NCBI GenBank assembly: GCA_003023195.1
Contig: PXRX01000026.1
Span: 24,523-64,320 of the forward strand
Source of the DNA: Halobacteriales archaeon QS_8_69_26
GTDB taxonomy: Archaea; Halobacteriota; Halobacteria; Halobacteriales; SW-7-71-33
DNA length: 39,798 nt
Direction: 5' to 3'
Shown: positions 15,354 to 24,161 of the stretch, one piece after another
Layout of the letters: each line of letters starts with the position of its first letter
How positions within the stretch are numbered: the stretch's first letter is position 1
Position numbers and translations under genes: made by a program
The notes under the pieces: model-generated
Seen by the model: only the letters and a program-made list of their open reading frames with translations
Databases searched by the model: none
Told to the model about the DNA's origin: nothing

Positions 15354-17456
15354 CTAGACGTCGATCCCTCGCTCGCGGAGCAGGTCCTCGAACTCGGCCT
15401 CGTCGACCTGGGCAACGTCGTTCGCCTCCGCGTCCTCGCGCTTCCGTGTCCCCGGGTTCGACCCGACGACGAGGTAGTCCGTGTTGCCCGAGACGCTCCC
15501 GGTAGCGTTCCCGCCCTGGCGTTCGATCAACTCCCGGGCCTCGTCGCGGGTCCAGTCGTCCAGCGACCCGGTGAACACGAACGTGAGGCCGAGGGCGGCG
15601 GCGTCGCCCTCGACCTCGAACGACTGCGGTTCCACCCCGCGGTCGAGGAGGTCGTCGATCACCTCGCGGTTGGCCTCGCTCTCGAAGAACTCGCGGATGG
15701 AGTCGGCGACCTTGGGGCCGACGTCGTCGACCCGCTGTAGCTGGTCGGCGTCGGCCTCCCGGACCGTCTCGAAGTCCCCGAACTCCCGGGCCAGCGCCCG
15801 GGCCGTCGCCCCCCCGACCTCCGGGATCCCCAGGGCGGCGAGGAACTCGGGGAGCGGCGGCTCGCGGGTGGCGTCGATTGCACCGACGAGGTTGCTCGCA
15901 CTCGTTTCGCCCCACCCCTCCAGGTCGGCCAGGTCCGACTCGGTGAGGTCGTAGAGGTCGGGGATCCCGTCGACCAGGCCGGCGTCCATCAACTGCTCGA
16001 CGGTCCGCTCGCCCAGTCCCTCGACGTCGAGGCCGGCGTCGCTGGCGTAGTGCTCGACGGCCTGGCGACTCTGGGCTGGGCAGGCCAGTCCACCCGAACA
16101 GAAGGCCACGGGACCGTCCTGCTCGACGGGGCTCCCGCAGGCCGGACACTCGTCGGGGAACGCGAACGTCGCCCCCTCGTCGCCGTGTTCGACCACCTCG
16201 GCGACCTGTGGGATGACGTCGCCGGCCCGCTCGACGCGCACCCGGTCGCCGACGTCGACACCGAGGGCGGCGATCTGTTCGGGGTTGTGGAGGCTGGCCC
16301 GCGAGACGGTGACGCCGCCGACGTCGACCGGGTCCAGCAACGCGACGGGGGTGAGCCGACCGGTCCGGCCCACCTGGACGGCGATGTCCCGGACGGTGGT
16401 CTCGCCGCTCCTGGCCGGGAACTTGTAGGCGAAGGCCCACCGGTAGTGGCGGCTGGTCGCCCCCAGGGACGCCCGTTTCTCCCGGTCGTCCACCTTGATC
16501 ACCACGCCGTCGACCTCGTAGTTGAGGTCCTCGCGGTCCGCGAGCATGCGGTCGCGGTAGTCGACGGCGGCCTCGACGTCGGGGACCCGCTCGACGCGGT
16601 CGTTGACCCGAAGCCCCAGTTCGGCCAGCCTCTCGTGTTCGGCCCACCGCGTCGGCCAGGGGTCGCTCGCGTCCAGGACCGAAAAGAAGAACACGGAAAG
16701 CGGGCGCTCGGCGACGACCGTCGGGTCCTGCTGGCGGATCGTTCCCGCGGTGGCGTTGCGCGGGTTGGCGAACGGGTCATCCCCCCGCTCGACGCGCTCG
16801 CGGTTGTACGCCCCGAAGGCGTCCCGGGGCATGTATATCTCCCCCCGGACCGCCAGGAACTCGGGGACCTCGGCGTCGCCGCGGGCGACCAGTCGCTGTG
16901 GCACCGACCCGATCGTCCGGACGTTCCGCGTGACGTCGTCGCCCTCGCGGCCGTCCCCCCGGGTGACCGCCCGGACCAGTCGGCCGTCCTCGTAGACCAC
17001 CTCGATGGAGACGCCGTCGAACTTCGGCTCGCAGACGTAGGTCACGTCGCCGACCGCGTCGCGCACCCGGCGGTCGAACTCCCGGACCTCCTCGGGGTCG
17101 TCCCCCTGGTCTATCGACAGCATCGGCGCGACGTGCTCGACGGTGTCGAACTCGTCGACCGGTTCCCCGCCCACCCGGCGAGTCGGGCTGTCCTCGGTCG
17201 GGACGTCGAAGGCCGCCTCCAGGTCCGCCAGGCGCCCGAACAGCCGGTCGTAGGTCCTGTCGGCGATGACCGGGTCCGCCTCGACGTAGTACCGCCGGTC
17301 GTGGAACCGGATCGCCGCCCGCAACTGCGCCGCCTGTTCGCTCGCCTCGGCCTCGGTCAGGTCCTCGACCGGGTCGAAGTCGGTCGACGGGTCGAGGACG
17401 TAGGGGTTGTCGGCCAGGTCGTCGGGAACCTCCGGGGCTGCGTCGGGGGTGCTCAT
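15354..17456 (-). CDS. ligA: NAD-dependent DNA ligase
   Basis: The 700-aa protein seals nicks using NAD+. All domains of bacterial-type LigA are present: Ia region (HDRRYYVEADPVIADRTYDRL, about 52-72), adenylation domain with catalytic Lys145 in EPKFDG, OB fold (VQVGRTGRLTPVA), four-cysteine zinc finger (CPAC...C...CPAQ), helix-hairpin-helix repeats, and a C-terminal BRCT domain (GLTFVFTGSLDDWTRDEARELIERQGG). Most archaea rely on an ATP-dependent ligase; an NAD-dependent enzyme in haloarchaea is known and is thought to derive from bacteria. The N-terminus has an acidic 35-residue leader. The gene appears intact and monocistronic. Confidence 0.97.
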   Translation of the reverse strand: MSTPDAAPEVPDDLADNPYVLDPSTDFDPVEDLTEAEASEQAAQLRAAIRFHDRRYYVEADPVIADRTYDRLFGRLADLEAAFDVPTEDSPTRRVGGEPVDEFDTVEHVAPMLSIDQGDDPEEVREFDRRVRDAVGDVTYVCEPKFDGVSIEVVYEDGRLVRAVTRGDGREGDDVTRNVRTIGSVPQRLVARGDAEVPEFLAVRGEIYMPRDAFGAYNRERVERGDDPFANPRNATAGTIRQQDPTVVAERPLSVFFFSVLDASDPWPTRWAEHERLAELGLRVNDRVERVPDVEAAVDYRDRMLADREDLNYEVDGVVIKVDDREKRASLGATSRHYRWAFAYKFPARSGETTVRDIAVQVGRTGRLTPVALLDPVDVGGVTVSRASLHNPEQIAALGVDVGDRVRVERAGDVIPQVAEVVEHGDEGATFAFPDECPACGSPVEQDGPVAFCSGGLACPAQSRQAVEHYASDAGLDVEGLGERTVEQLMDAGLVDGIPDLYDLTESDLADLEGWGETSASNLVGAIDATREPPLPEFLAALGIPEVGGATARALAREFGDFETVREADADQLQRVDDVGPKVADSIREFFESEANREVIDDLLDRGVEPQSFEVEGDAAALGLTFVFTGSLDDWTRDEARELIERQGGNATGSVSGNTDYLVVGSNPGTRKREDAEANDVAQVDEAEFEDLLRERGIDV

Positions 17457-17546
17457 CGGCCCGGGATCCGCCCGCCAGCCCGTAAAAGCTCCCGAATTTC
17501 CGCGGTTCGACGGGGCAGTCTCGTCCCGCCGGTGGCGTCGTCCGGA

Positions 17547-19205
17547 TCAGAGCTCGTCGCTGGAGGTCAGGGGTTCGCCGCCGAGCATCTCCTCGGCCTC
17601 GTCCGCCAGCTTGTAGCGCTGGACCTTCTGGGTGGCGCTGCGGGGGAGTTCGTCGACGAAGAACACCCGGCGGGGATGGGCGTAGGTGGCGACGTGGTCG
17701 AGGGTGAACTCGCGGACCTCCCGTTCGGTGACCTCGGCGTCCGCCTCGAGGACGACGAACGCGACGGGCGCCTGGCCCTTGACCTCGTGGTCGGCGCCGA
17801 CGACCGCCGCCTCGGCGACCGCGGGGTGCTGGTAGAGGGCGTCCTCGACCTCCGCGGGGTAGACGTTCTCCCCGCCGACGATGATCATGTCGTCGGCCCG
17901 GTCGACCATCCAGAAGTAGCCGTCCCCGTCGACGCGGGCGATGTCCTCGGTGTAGAACCAGCCCTCGTCGTCGAACACCTCGTCGGTCTTGCCCGGGCGG
18001 TTGTAGTAGCCCTCGAACACCTGTTCGCCCCGGACCGCGATCTCGCCGGTGACGGCCGCCTCGTCGTCGAAGTCGACGGTGCCGGCGGCCATCCCCTTCG
18101 GTTCGAGGTCCTCCGGACCCACCAGGGTCTCGCGGGTCCGGGGGTCGACGATCTTCAGTTCGATCCCCGGCACCGGCGGCCCGATGCAGCCGGCGGCCTT
18201 GCGGACCCCGCGGGACGGTTCGACGGTGCCCGCCGGCGCGGTCTCGGTCATGCCCCACCCCTCGATGATCGGCACGTTCCAGGTCTCCTCGATGGTCCGG
18301 CGGGTCTCCTCGGCCAGTGGAGCGGCCGCGCAGGTGCAGTCCTTCAGGCTGGAGAGGTCGTACTGGTCCGGGTTCTCGCGGTACTCCCGGAACATCATGG
18401 TGTACATCGCCGGCACGCCCGCGAACTTCGTTATCGAGTGCTCGTCGATGGCCCCGAGCATGGCCTCCGGGTCGGGTTCGGGCTGGAGCACCATCGACGC
18501 GCCCGTGTAGAGGTACGACCCCATCAGCGCGTTCAGCCCGTAGATGTGGAACAGCGGGAGCACGAGCAAAACGGAGTCCCCGGGGTCGATCGCGATCCCG
18601 CCGCTCCCGTAGGACTCGATGGTCCGCAGGAGGTTCCGGTGGCTCAGCAGGACCCCCTTCGGCCGGCCCGTCGTCCCCGAGGTGTACGGCTGGCAGGCGA
18701 CGTCGTCGAACTCCCGGTCGACCGTCTCGAATTCTTCGTCGGCCTCCATCTCGGCGTGCGAGAGGTTGACGATCCCTCGCTCCTCGTCGGAGACGCCCGG
18801 CAACAGGAGCGTCGAGGAGTCGGCAGCGTCGTGGAGGCCCTGGACCTCGTCAGCCAGGAACGCCGACCCGACGAGGACATCGGCCCCGGAGTCGTTCACG
18901 ACGAACGCCAGCGTCTCCGGGTCCATCCGGAGGTTCAGCGGGACCGGTACCGCGCCCGCCTTGATCGCTCCGAAGTAGGCCGTCGGGAACTGCGGCGTGT
19001 TCGGGACGAACAGGCCGACCCTGTCGCCCGGTCCGACGCCCTGGTCGACCAGGACGTTCGCCATCTCGTTCGCGCCGGCCTCCAGTTCCGCGTAGGACGT
19101 CTCCCCGCCCATGAACACGAACGCCGTCTTGTCGCCGTACCTGTGGGCGCCCATCGAGGGGAGGTCCCCCACGTGTCGGAGCGGCGCCCCGTCGTGGTAC
19201 TCCAT
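17547..19205 (-). CDS. AMP-forming acyl-CoA synthetase
   Basis: The 552-aa enzyme activates a carboxylic acid with ATP and CoA. It has the P-loop YTSGTTGRPKG (174-184), IIEGWGMTETAP (A5 motif), GYYNRPGKTDEVFDDEGWFYTEDIARVDGDGYFWMVDR (A7-A8) and the C-terminal lysine in RSATQKVQRYKL. Length and motifs fit fatty-acid or short/medium-chain acyl-CoA ligases; the exact chain length cannot be read from sequence. The start ATG 19205 is followed by a normal N-terminus. CTTAAGTCCC on the minus strand at about 19236-19245 is a plausible promoter region. It may supply acyl-CoA for beta-oxidation. Confidence 0.93.
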   Translation of the reverse strand: MEYHDGAPLRHVGDLPSMGAHRYGDKTAFVFMGGETSYAELEAGANEMANVLVDQGVGPGDRVGLFVPNTPQFPTAYFGAIKAGAVPVPLNLRMDPETLAFVVNDSGADVLVGSAFLADEVQGLHDAADSSTLLLPGVSDEERGIVNLSHAEMEADEEFETVDREFDDVACQPYTSGTTGRPKGVLLSHRNLLRTIESYGSGGIAIDPGDSVLLVLPLFHIYGLNALMGSYLYTGASMVLQPEPDPEAMLGAIDEHSITKFAGVPAMYTMMFREYRENPDQYDLSSLKDCTCAAAPLAEETRRTIEETWNVPIIEGWGMTETAPAGTVEPSRGVRKAAGCIGPPVPGIELKIVDPRTRETLVGPEDLEPKGMAAGTVDFDDEAAVTGEIAVRGEQVFEGYYNRPGKTDEVFDDEGWFYTEDIARVDGDGYFWMVDRADDMIIVGGENVYPAEVEDALYQHPAVAEAAVVGADHEVKGQAPVAFVVLEADAEVTEREVREFTLDHVATYAHPRRVFFVDELPRSATQKVQRYKLADEAEEMLGGEPLTSSDEL

Positions 19206-19358
19206 CGTGGATCGTCCGTGAGGTACGATAACGTGGGACTTAAGGTTACGTCACGGCGGGCCCGTTCACCCCCTCGCGCTCTCGGCCGTCGATCCGGCCC
19301 AGCGGCTACGGGTCGGTCGGTCCACCCGGGCAGTCGGGGCGGAAGCGCGGTTTCGCCG

Positions 19359-20027
19359 TCAGTCGAATGTAACCCCTGCGTGTGCCAACCCCTCGTTGTA
19401 CCTCGCGAGGTTGATCAGAAGCGGCGTGACGCTCTCGACCTCCGCGGCGTTGGCGAGGGGACCGGCGTCCAGCGGGCGGATCCCCTCGATGTCGTCGCCC
19501 AGGGCGGCCACCGTGTCGCGGGCGTCCTCGTCGTCGCCGACGACCAGCGTGTTCAGGTCCAGTTCCACGTCCAGGTTCGCCAGCCTGTCGGCCGAGAGGC
19601 TGTGAAAGGCGCCGACCGTCGGGATCGCCTCTGGTGCGGCGTCGGCCGCGACGGCGGTGACGCTCCCCGCTCCCGGCCGGTGGTAGTGCATCCCCGCCTC
19701 GTCGCGCTTCATCCCCACGGCGGGGCTGACCAGCACCGCGTCCTCGTCCAGGTCGTCGGCGACGGCCTCGACGGTGTCGGCGACGTGGTACGGCGGGACC
19801 GCGACGACCACCACGTCCTCGCCCGCCGCCGCCTCGGGGTTGGCGTACCCCTCGACGGTCACGTCGAGGCCGCGACGCGACAGTTCCGTCTCGTACTCCT
19901 CGGCCTTGTTCGCCGCCCGGTCGGCCTCGCGGGAGCCGATCACCACCTCGTGGTTCGTGTCGTAGGCCCACCGCAACGCCAGTCCCTCGCCGATGTCGCC
20001 GGTACCGCCGAGTAGCGCGATCCTCAT
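19359..20027 (-). CDS. npdG: F420H2:NADP oxidoreductase (NADPH-dependent F420 reductase)
   Basis: The 222-aa protein matches the NpdG/Fno family, which passes hydride between the deazaflavin F420 and NADP. It opens with the dinucleotide-binding strand-loop MRIALLGGTGDIGEGLALRWA, then VVIGSREADRAANKAEEY for the NADP phosphate, VVVVAVPPYHVADTVEAV, and the family segment VGAFHSLSADRLANLD followed by TLVVGDDEDARDTVAALGDDI. The full length is present. Downstream of the ATG at 20027 on the opposite side is a long repeat-filled spacer with no gene. Confidence 0.92.
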   Translation of the reverse strand: MRIALLGGTGDIGEGLALRWAYDTNHEVVIGSREADRAANKAEEYETELSRRGLDVTVEGYANPEAAAGEDVVVVAVPPYHVADTVEAVADDLDEDAVLVSPAVGMKRDEAGMHYHRPGAGSVTAVAADAAPEAIPTVGAFHSLSADRLANLDVELDLNTLVVGDDEDARDTVAALGDDIEGIRPLDAGPLANAAEVESVTPLLINLARYNEGLAHAGVTFD

Positions 20028-20118
20028 ATCTGTGGAACTCTCGGCGGGGCGTTAAACGTTGCGCGACGGAACCGGATCTCCCTATTGGATCGGGGGAACA
20101 CCTGTGAACCACCACCTC

Positions 20119-20280
20119 GAAAGTCCCCGACTCGATCCCGAACCCCGAAACCACCCTGAAAGCCCCCGACTCGATCCCGAACCCCGAAACCACCTGAAAG
20201 CCCCCGACTCGATCCCGAACCCCGAAACCACCTGAAAGCCCCCGTCCCGAACCCCGAAACCACCTGAAAGCCCCCGACCC
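20119..20280. repeat. 38-bp tandem repeat, five units
   Basis: Units beginning GAAAGCCCCCGA start at 20119, 20158, 20196, 20234 and 20266 (spacing 39, 38, 38, 32); the fourth has lost the CGACTCGAT segment. The array is upstream of npdG (minus strand) in noncoding sequence. It has a strong purine/pyrimidine strand bias and no spacers. Confidence 0.93.
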
Positions 20281-20282
20281 GG

Positions 20283-20480
20283 TCGTGTCGAGGGCCTCGC
20301 TGCGCTCCTCGCTTCCTCCCTGCGGTCGGTCGCTGCGGTGCTTGCGTCGGCCGTCTTCCCCGACCGGGTCGGCCCCTTTCAGTCCACCCAGACGGGCCTC
20401 GATCCTCCCCAACCGACTGCGCGTCTCACCCCTCCCTGCGGTCGGGGTTGCGCGTGCTCGCCCCTCGCGCGGAAATCGTC
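20283..20480. repeat. Dispersed G+C-rich element, copy A
   Basis: Noncoding sequence between npdG and menD. It contains a 31-bp segment (20397-20427) that recurs exactly in reverse orientation at 27136-27166, and flanking GCGAGCGACCG...GGGAGCGAGCG-like phrases shared with 31423-31484. No ORF here has coding character. The remaining bases up to 20570 show nothing else I can name. Confidence 0.7.
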
Positions 20481-20570
20481 GCGGCCACCTCGCATCGCTC
20501 GGCGGCCGCGACCGCGCACGCCGTGTGTCCGATCACCCGGGCGCGTTCCGTGTCCCGGTCCCCGGGCCGA

Positions 20571-22520
20571 TCACGCCCCGTCGTCCCGGATCCGCTCGAC
20601 GACTCGCTCCTGGATGGCCTCCCGGGTGCGGTGGCTGCCGGCGGCGTCGAACTCGACCGAGAGGACCGTCGATCCCTTGCCGTCGACGGCGTCGCGGTAG
20701 GCGGCCTCGAAGTCGCCGGGGTCGGTCCGGCGGAAGGAGAGGTCGTAGAGGTCCGCCGTGGGCTCGAAGTCCAGCCCGTGGGGCGTCCTGAACGCCTCGG
20801 TGAAGGGGGGATCGAACTCCTCGATGGGGAGCATATGGAAGATGCCGCCGCCGTCGTTGTCGACGACGACGACCGTGGCCTCGACGTCCAGTCGACCGAG
20901 CGCCAGGAGACCGTTCATGTCGTGGTAGAACGCCAGGTCGCCGGTGACCAGCGTGAGCGGATCCTCCGTGGCGTGCCCGCACCCCAGGGCGGTCGAGACG
21001 ATGCCGTCGATGCCGCTGGCGCCGCGGTTGCCCAGGACCGTCAGGTCGACCGCCCGTGGCCGGGCGAACCGGTCGAGGTCCCGGACGGGCATCGAGTTCG
21101 AGACGAACACCGTCGACGGGTCCGGCGCGGCCTCGACCACCGCCGCCAGCACCGCGCCCTCGAATGGATCGCCCCCGAAGTCCCCACCCGGCCCGGTGGG
21201 ATCCGCGGACCCGACGCCCGCCCCACGTGCCTCCTCGACGGTCGCCCAGTGCGCGCGTTCGGCGCTGAGCCACCGGTCGCGCCAGTCCGAGTCGACTGCG
21301 GCCGCCTCGTCGTCCGAGAGGTCCGCCTCGGCGAGCACCGACCGCGCGAGGGCGTCGGGATCGGCGGTGACGTGGTGGGTCGCGGCGAACTCGGCTTCGC
21401 GCCACCCGCCCGCCGGGTCGACGACGACCTGCCGGTCGGCGGCCCGGGCGAGGTACTTCCGGAGGGGCTTGGAGGTGGGCGAGGCCCCCACCCGGAGGAC
21501 GACCTCGGGGGCGGGCCACCCGCCGGTGAGTGCGGGGTCGAGGAAGCCGTCGTACCCCCCGACGACCGGCGCGTCGTCGACGTGGGATCCGAACCGCACC
21601 CCGGAGAGCGGGTCGGCGAGCAGGGGGAACCCGGTCGCCCGCGCCAGGTCGACCAGCGCCGGGAACCCCTCCGGCGGGGCGTCGGCCGGCCCTGTGACGA
21701 TCAGCCCCCTGTCGGCCGTTTCGACGAGGTCCGCCACCTCGCTCGCGCCGGCGTCCCCCGCCGGCGGGTTCGCGTGTCGTTCGACGAATGGCCCCTCGCG
21801 CCCGTGGACCGCGCCCGGGTCCCGGTCGGCGAGGTCCTCGGGGACGTCCCCCGGGACCGGGACGGGTTCCAGCGGCTTGCTGAACGGGACGTTCAGGTGG
21901 ACCGGGCCAGCCGGGGTGCCGGTCGCCGTCCCGACGGCCCTGGCGGCGTCCACCCGCAGTCGGCGGAGCTTCCGGGGGGTCGCCTCCGGTTCCGGGAGGT
22001 CGCGGTACCACCGGACGGCGTCCCCGTAGAGCTTCTCCTGGTCTATCGTCTGGTTGGCCCCCGAGTCCCGGAGTTCCGGCGGCCGGTCGGCGGTGCAGAC
22101 CACCAGCGGCACCCGGGCCTGGTTCGCCTCGATCACTGCCGGGTGGAAGTTCGCCGCCGCCGTCCCCGAGGTGCACACCAGCGCCGCCGGCGTGCCGGTC
22201 CGGCGGCCGATCCCCAGTGCGAAGAAGCCCGCCGACCGCTCGTCGAGGTGCGAGAGGAGCGCGAGGTCCGGGTGGCGGGCGGCGGCGACCACCAGCGGCG
22301 TCGACCGGCTCCCGGGCGCGAACACCACGCGCTCGACGCCGGCGGCCGCCAGTTCGTCCACGAGTGCCCGGGCCCACAGCGCGTTCCGGTTGGGTGCGAT
22401 GGCGTCGTCCGGATCGCTCCCGCCAGCCTTCCCGTCCGGGTCGGTCCCGTCGCTCCCTTCCGTATCCGGTGGATCGTCCGCCCCGTCAGTGGGGGATCCG
22501 CCGCCGTTCTCGCTCGTCAT
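20571..22520 (-). CDS. menD: 2-succinyl-5-enolpyruvyl-6-hydroxy-3-cyclohexene-1-carboxylate synthase
   Basis: MenD is a thiamine-diphosphate enzyme that condenses isochorismate with 2-oxoglutarate, the first committed step of menaquinone synthesis. The 649-aa protein has an acidic 35-residue leader, then NALWARALVDELAAAGVERVVFAPGSRSTPL, the ThDP-glutamate region VCTSGTAAANFHPAVIEANQARVPLVVCTADRPPELRDSGANQTIDQ, and the cofactor motif GDLAFYHDMNGLL...VVVVDNDGGGIFHMLP. ATG 22520 overlaps the menF stop by four bases, giving a menF-menD operon. A longer in-frame ORF reaching 24098 is only a shadow of menF. Confidence 0.96.
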   Translation of the reverse strand: MTSENGGGSPTDGADDPPDTEGSDGTDPDGKAGGSDPDDAIAPNRNALWARALVDELAAAGVERVVFAPGSRSTPLVVAAARHPDLALLSHLDERSAGFFALGIGRRTGTPAALVCTSGTAAANFHPAVIEANQARVPLVVCTADRPPELRDSGANQTIDQEKLYGDAVRWYRDLPEPEATPRKLRRLRVDAARAVGTATGTPAGPVHLNVPFSKPLEPVPVPGDVPEDLADRDPGAVHGREGPFVERHANPPAGDAGASEVADLVETADRGLIVTGPADAPPEGFPALVDLARATGFPLLADPLSGVRFGSHVDDAPVVGGYDGFLDPALTGGWPAPEVVLRVGASPTSKPLRKYLARAADRQVVVDPAGGWREAEFAATHHVTADPDALARSVLAEADLSDDEAAAVDSDWRDRWLSAERAHWATVEEARGAGVGSADPTGPGGDFGGDPFEGAVLAAVVEAAPDPSTVFVSNSMPVRDLDRFARPRAVDLTVLGNRGASGIDGIVSTALGCGHATEDPLTLVTGDLAFYHDMNGLLALGRLDVEATVVVVDNDGGGIFHMLPIEEFDPPFTEAFRTPHGLDFEPTADLYDLSFRRTDPGDFEAAYRDAVDGKGSTVLSVEFDAAGSHRTREAIQERVVERIRDDGA

Positions 22521-24019
22521 TCGAGGACGTCGAGGACCGGGCGGTACTTCAACTGTACCTCGTCCCACTCCCGGTCGGGGTCGCTGTCCTCGACGATGCC
22601 CGCGCCGGCGAAGAGGGTGGCCCGCCGGCCGCGGGTGACCGCCGACCGGATGGCGACGGCGAAGGAGCCGTTCCCGGCGGCGTCGAACCACCCGACCGGG
22701 GCGGCGTACCAGCCCCGGTCGAAGGGTTCGGTGTCGCGGATGGTCGACAGCGCCCGGGCGGGCGGGAGCCCGCCCACCGCCGGCGTGGGGTGGAGCGCCT
22801 CGACCAGCGAGAGGACGTGCTCGCTGTCGGCCAGTTCGGCCGTGATGGGCGTCCGGAGGTGCTGGACGTTCGCCAGCCGCCGGACCGACCGGGGCCCGAC
22901 GCCGACCGACGACGCGAGGGGGTCGAGCTGGTCGCGGACGGCGTCGACCACCAGGTCGTGCTCGTGGCGGTCCTTCCGGCTCTCGGCCAGTTCGGTCGCC
23001 AGCCACTCGTCCTCCTCGGGGGTGTCCCCCCGGCCCGTCGACCCCGCCAGCGCCTCCGTCTCGACGCTCCGGCCCCGGAGGATCACCAGACGCTCGGGGG
23101 TCGCACCGAAGAAGCTCGGTGGCGTCCCCGCTTCGCCGGCCGATCCGTTGGTGCCGGGCGGGGCACTCCCGGATCCGCCGGCACTCTCCTCTCCGACCCC
23201 GCCGGCACTCTCCTCTCCGACCGCGCCCGCGCTCTCCGGGGTCGAGTCCCGCTTGCCCGGGGTGCCGGGCTCGACCAGGAACCGGTAGCAGTCGGGATAG
23301 ACCGTCCCGAGGCGGTCGAGGCCGTCGGGCACCGACAGCGGCCCGGCCAGGTCCACCCCGAGCGCCTGGGCGAGCACCACCTTCCGGAGTTCGCCACCCC
23401 GGATCCGGTCGACGGCGGACCGGACGCCGCGCCGCCAGTCGTCGCGCGAGACGGCGCGGGTGCGCCGGGCCACCCCCGGCGGCGGCGCCGGGTCCTCGCG
23501 GGGTTCGGGGAGTGATGAGACGGTCTCGGCGGCCGCCGAGAGGCGGTCGTCGAGGGCCGACTCGTCGTCGGGATCGACCGCGGCGACGGTCAGCCAGGTC
23601 CGGTCGTCCCGGACGACCTGGACAGACGGGAGGACGAAGTGTGCCCCGCCGAAGCCCGCCCAGGGCCCCGCCGGTTCGTGCTCGTCGTGGAAGGCGAACC
23701 CGCCGAGGAGACGGGGTCGTGCGACCGGTGGCCCGCCGGACCCCGGCTCGGTCGTGGCGAACAGCGCCTCGGCCTCCTCCCGGACCGCCCGGAACCGGTC
23801 GGGCCCGTCGGCTGAGAGGACGGCCGCGGCCCCACACCCCACCACCGAGGGTTCGTCCGGCGCGACCCACAGCGTCCGCGGCGCGTCGAACGCCGAGAGG
23901 ACCGCAGTGAGGCTCACCGGCTGGATCTCCCGGGTCCGCGCGACGACCTCGCCGTCGCGAACGCGGCCCGTACCACCGAGTCGTTCCATTACCCGGGGCT
24001 TGGAGTCCCCACCCTTCAT
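22517..24019 (-). CDS. menF: Isochorismate synthase
   Basis: MenF isomerises chorismate to isochorismate to feed MenD. The 500-aa protein has the chorismate-binding fold: RGGELRKVVLAQALGVDL, SFFGATPERLVILRGRSVETEALAGSTGRG, ATELAESRKDRHEHDLVVDAVRDQL, VQHLRTPITAEL, LHPTPAVGGLP and GSFAVAIRSAVTRGRRATLFAGAGIVEDSDPDREWDEVQLK. A disordered Gly/Glu/Ser insertion with a tandem repeat (GVGEESAG) interrupts the domain before the SFFGATPE strand. ATG 24019 is used; ATG 23989 is the alternative. It is divergent from menB across about 140 bases that must hold both promoters. Confidence 0.95.
   Translation of the reverse strand: MKGGDSKPRVMERLGGTGRVRDGEVVARTREIQPVSLTAVLSAFDAPRTLWVAPDEPSVVGCGAAAVLSADGPDRFRAVREEAEALFATTEPGSGGPPVARPRLLGGFAFHDEHEPAGPWAGFGGAHFVLPSVQVVRDDRTWLTVAAVDPDDESALDDRLSAAAETVSSLPEPREDPAPPPGVARRTRAVSRDDWRRGVRSAVDRIRGGELRKVVLAQALGVDLAGPLSVPDGLDRLGTVYPDCYRFLVEPGTPGKRDSTPESAGAVGEESAGGVGEESAGGSGSAPPGTNGSAGEAGTPPSFFGATPERLVILRGRSVETEALAGSTGRGDTPEEDEWLATELAESRKDRHEHDLVVDAVRDQLDPLASSVGVGPRSVRRLANVQHLRTPITAELADSEHVLSLVEALHPTPAVGGLPPARALSTIRDTEPFDRGWYAAPVGWFDAAGNGSFAVAIRSAVTRGRRATLFAGAGIVEDSDPDREWDEVQLKYRPVLDVLE
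23177..23224 (-). repeat. 24-bp tandem repeat in the menF insertion
   Basis: Two exact-spaced 24-bp copies (starting 23177 and 23201) plus a decayed third encode GVGEESAG-like units in the menF linker. The period is divisible by three. Confidence 0.85.
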
Positions 24020-24130
24020 ACTGTCCTTTCGCCCCGCCGGTTGCCGGGGGCGCGGGGGGGCCCGTCGAGGAGGGCCGGACGACAGCGACGAGGACCATCC
24101 CCGACCGGGCACGCTCCCGATCGACGGGAA

Positions 24131-24140
24131 CCTATTTGAC
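24131..24140 (+). promoter_or_regulatory. TATA box for menB
   Basis: CCTATTTGAC is centred about 27 bases before ATG 24162, in the divergent menF/menB promoter region. Confidence 0.7.
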
Positions 24141-24161
24141 CGCCCGGCCCCGCCCGCCGAT

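Noticed and set aside
16050..20015. A 1321-codon plus-strand open frame opposite ligA and the acyl-CoA synthetase
   Set aside because: Antisense frames stay open by chance in this G/C-rich codon usage; ligA, the acyl-CoA synthetase and npdG on the minus strand have complete conserved motifs.
20571..24098. Extension of menD to an 1175-codon ORF
   Set aside because: The extra part reads menF out of frame; menD starts at 22520 with an ATGA overlap.
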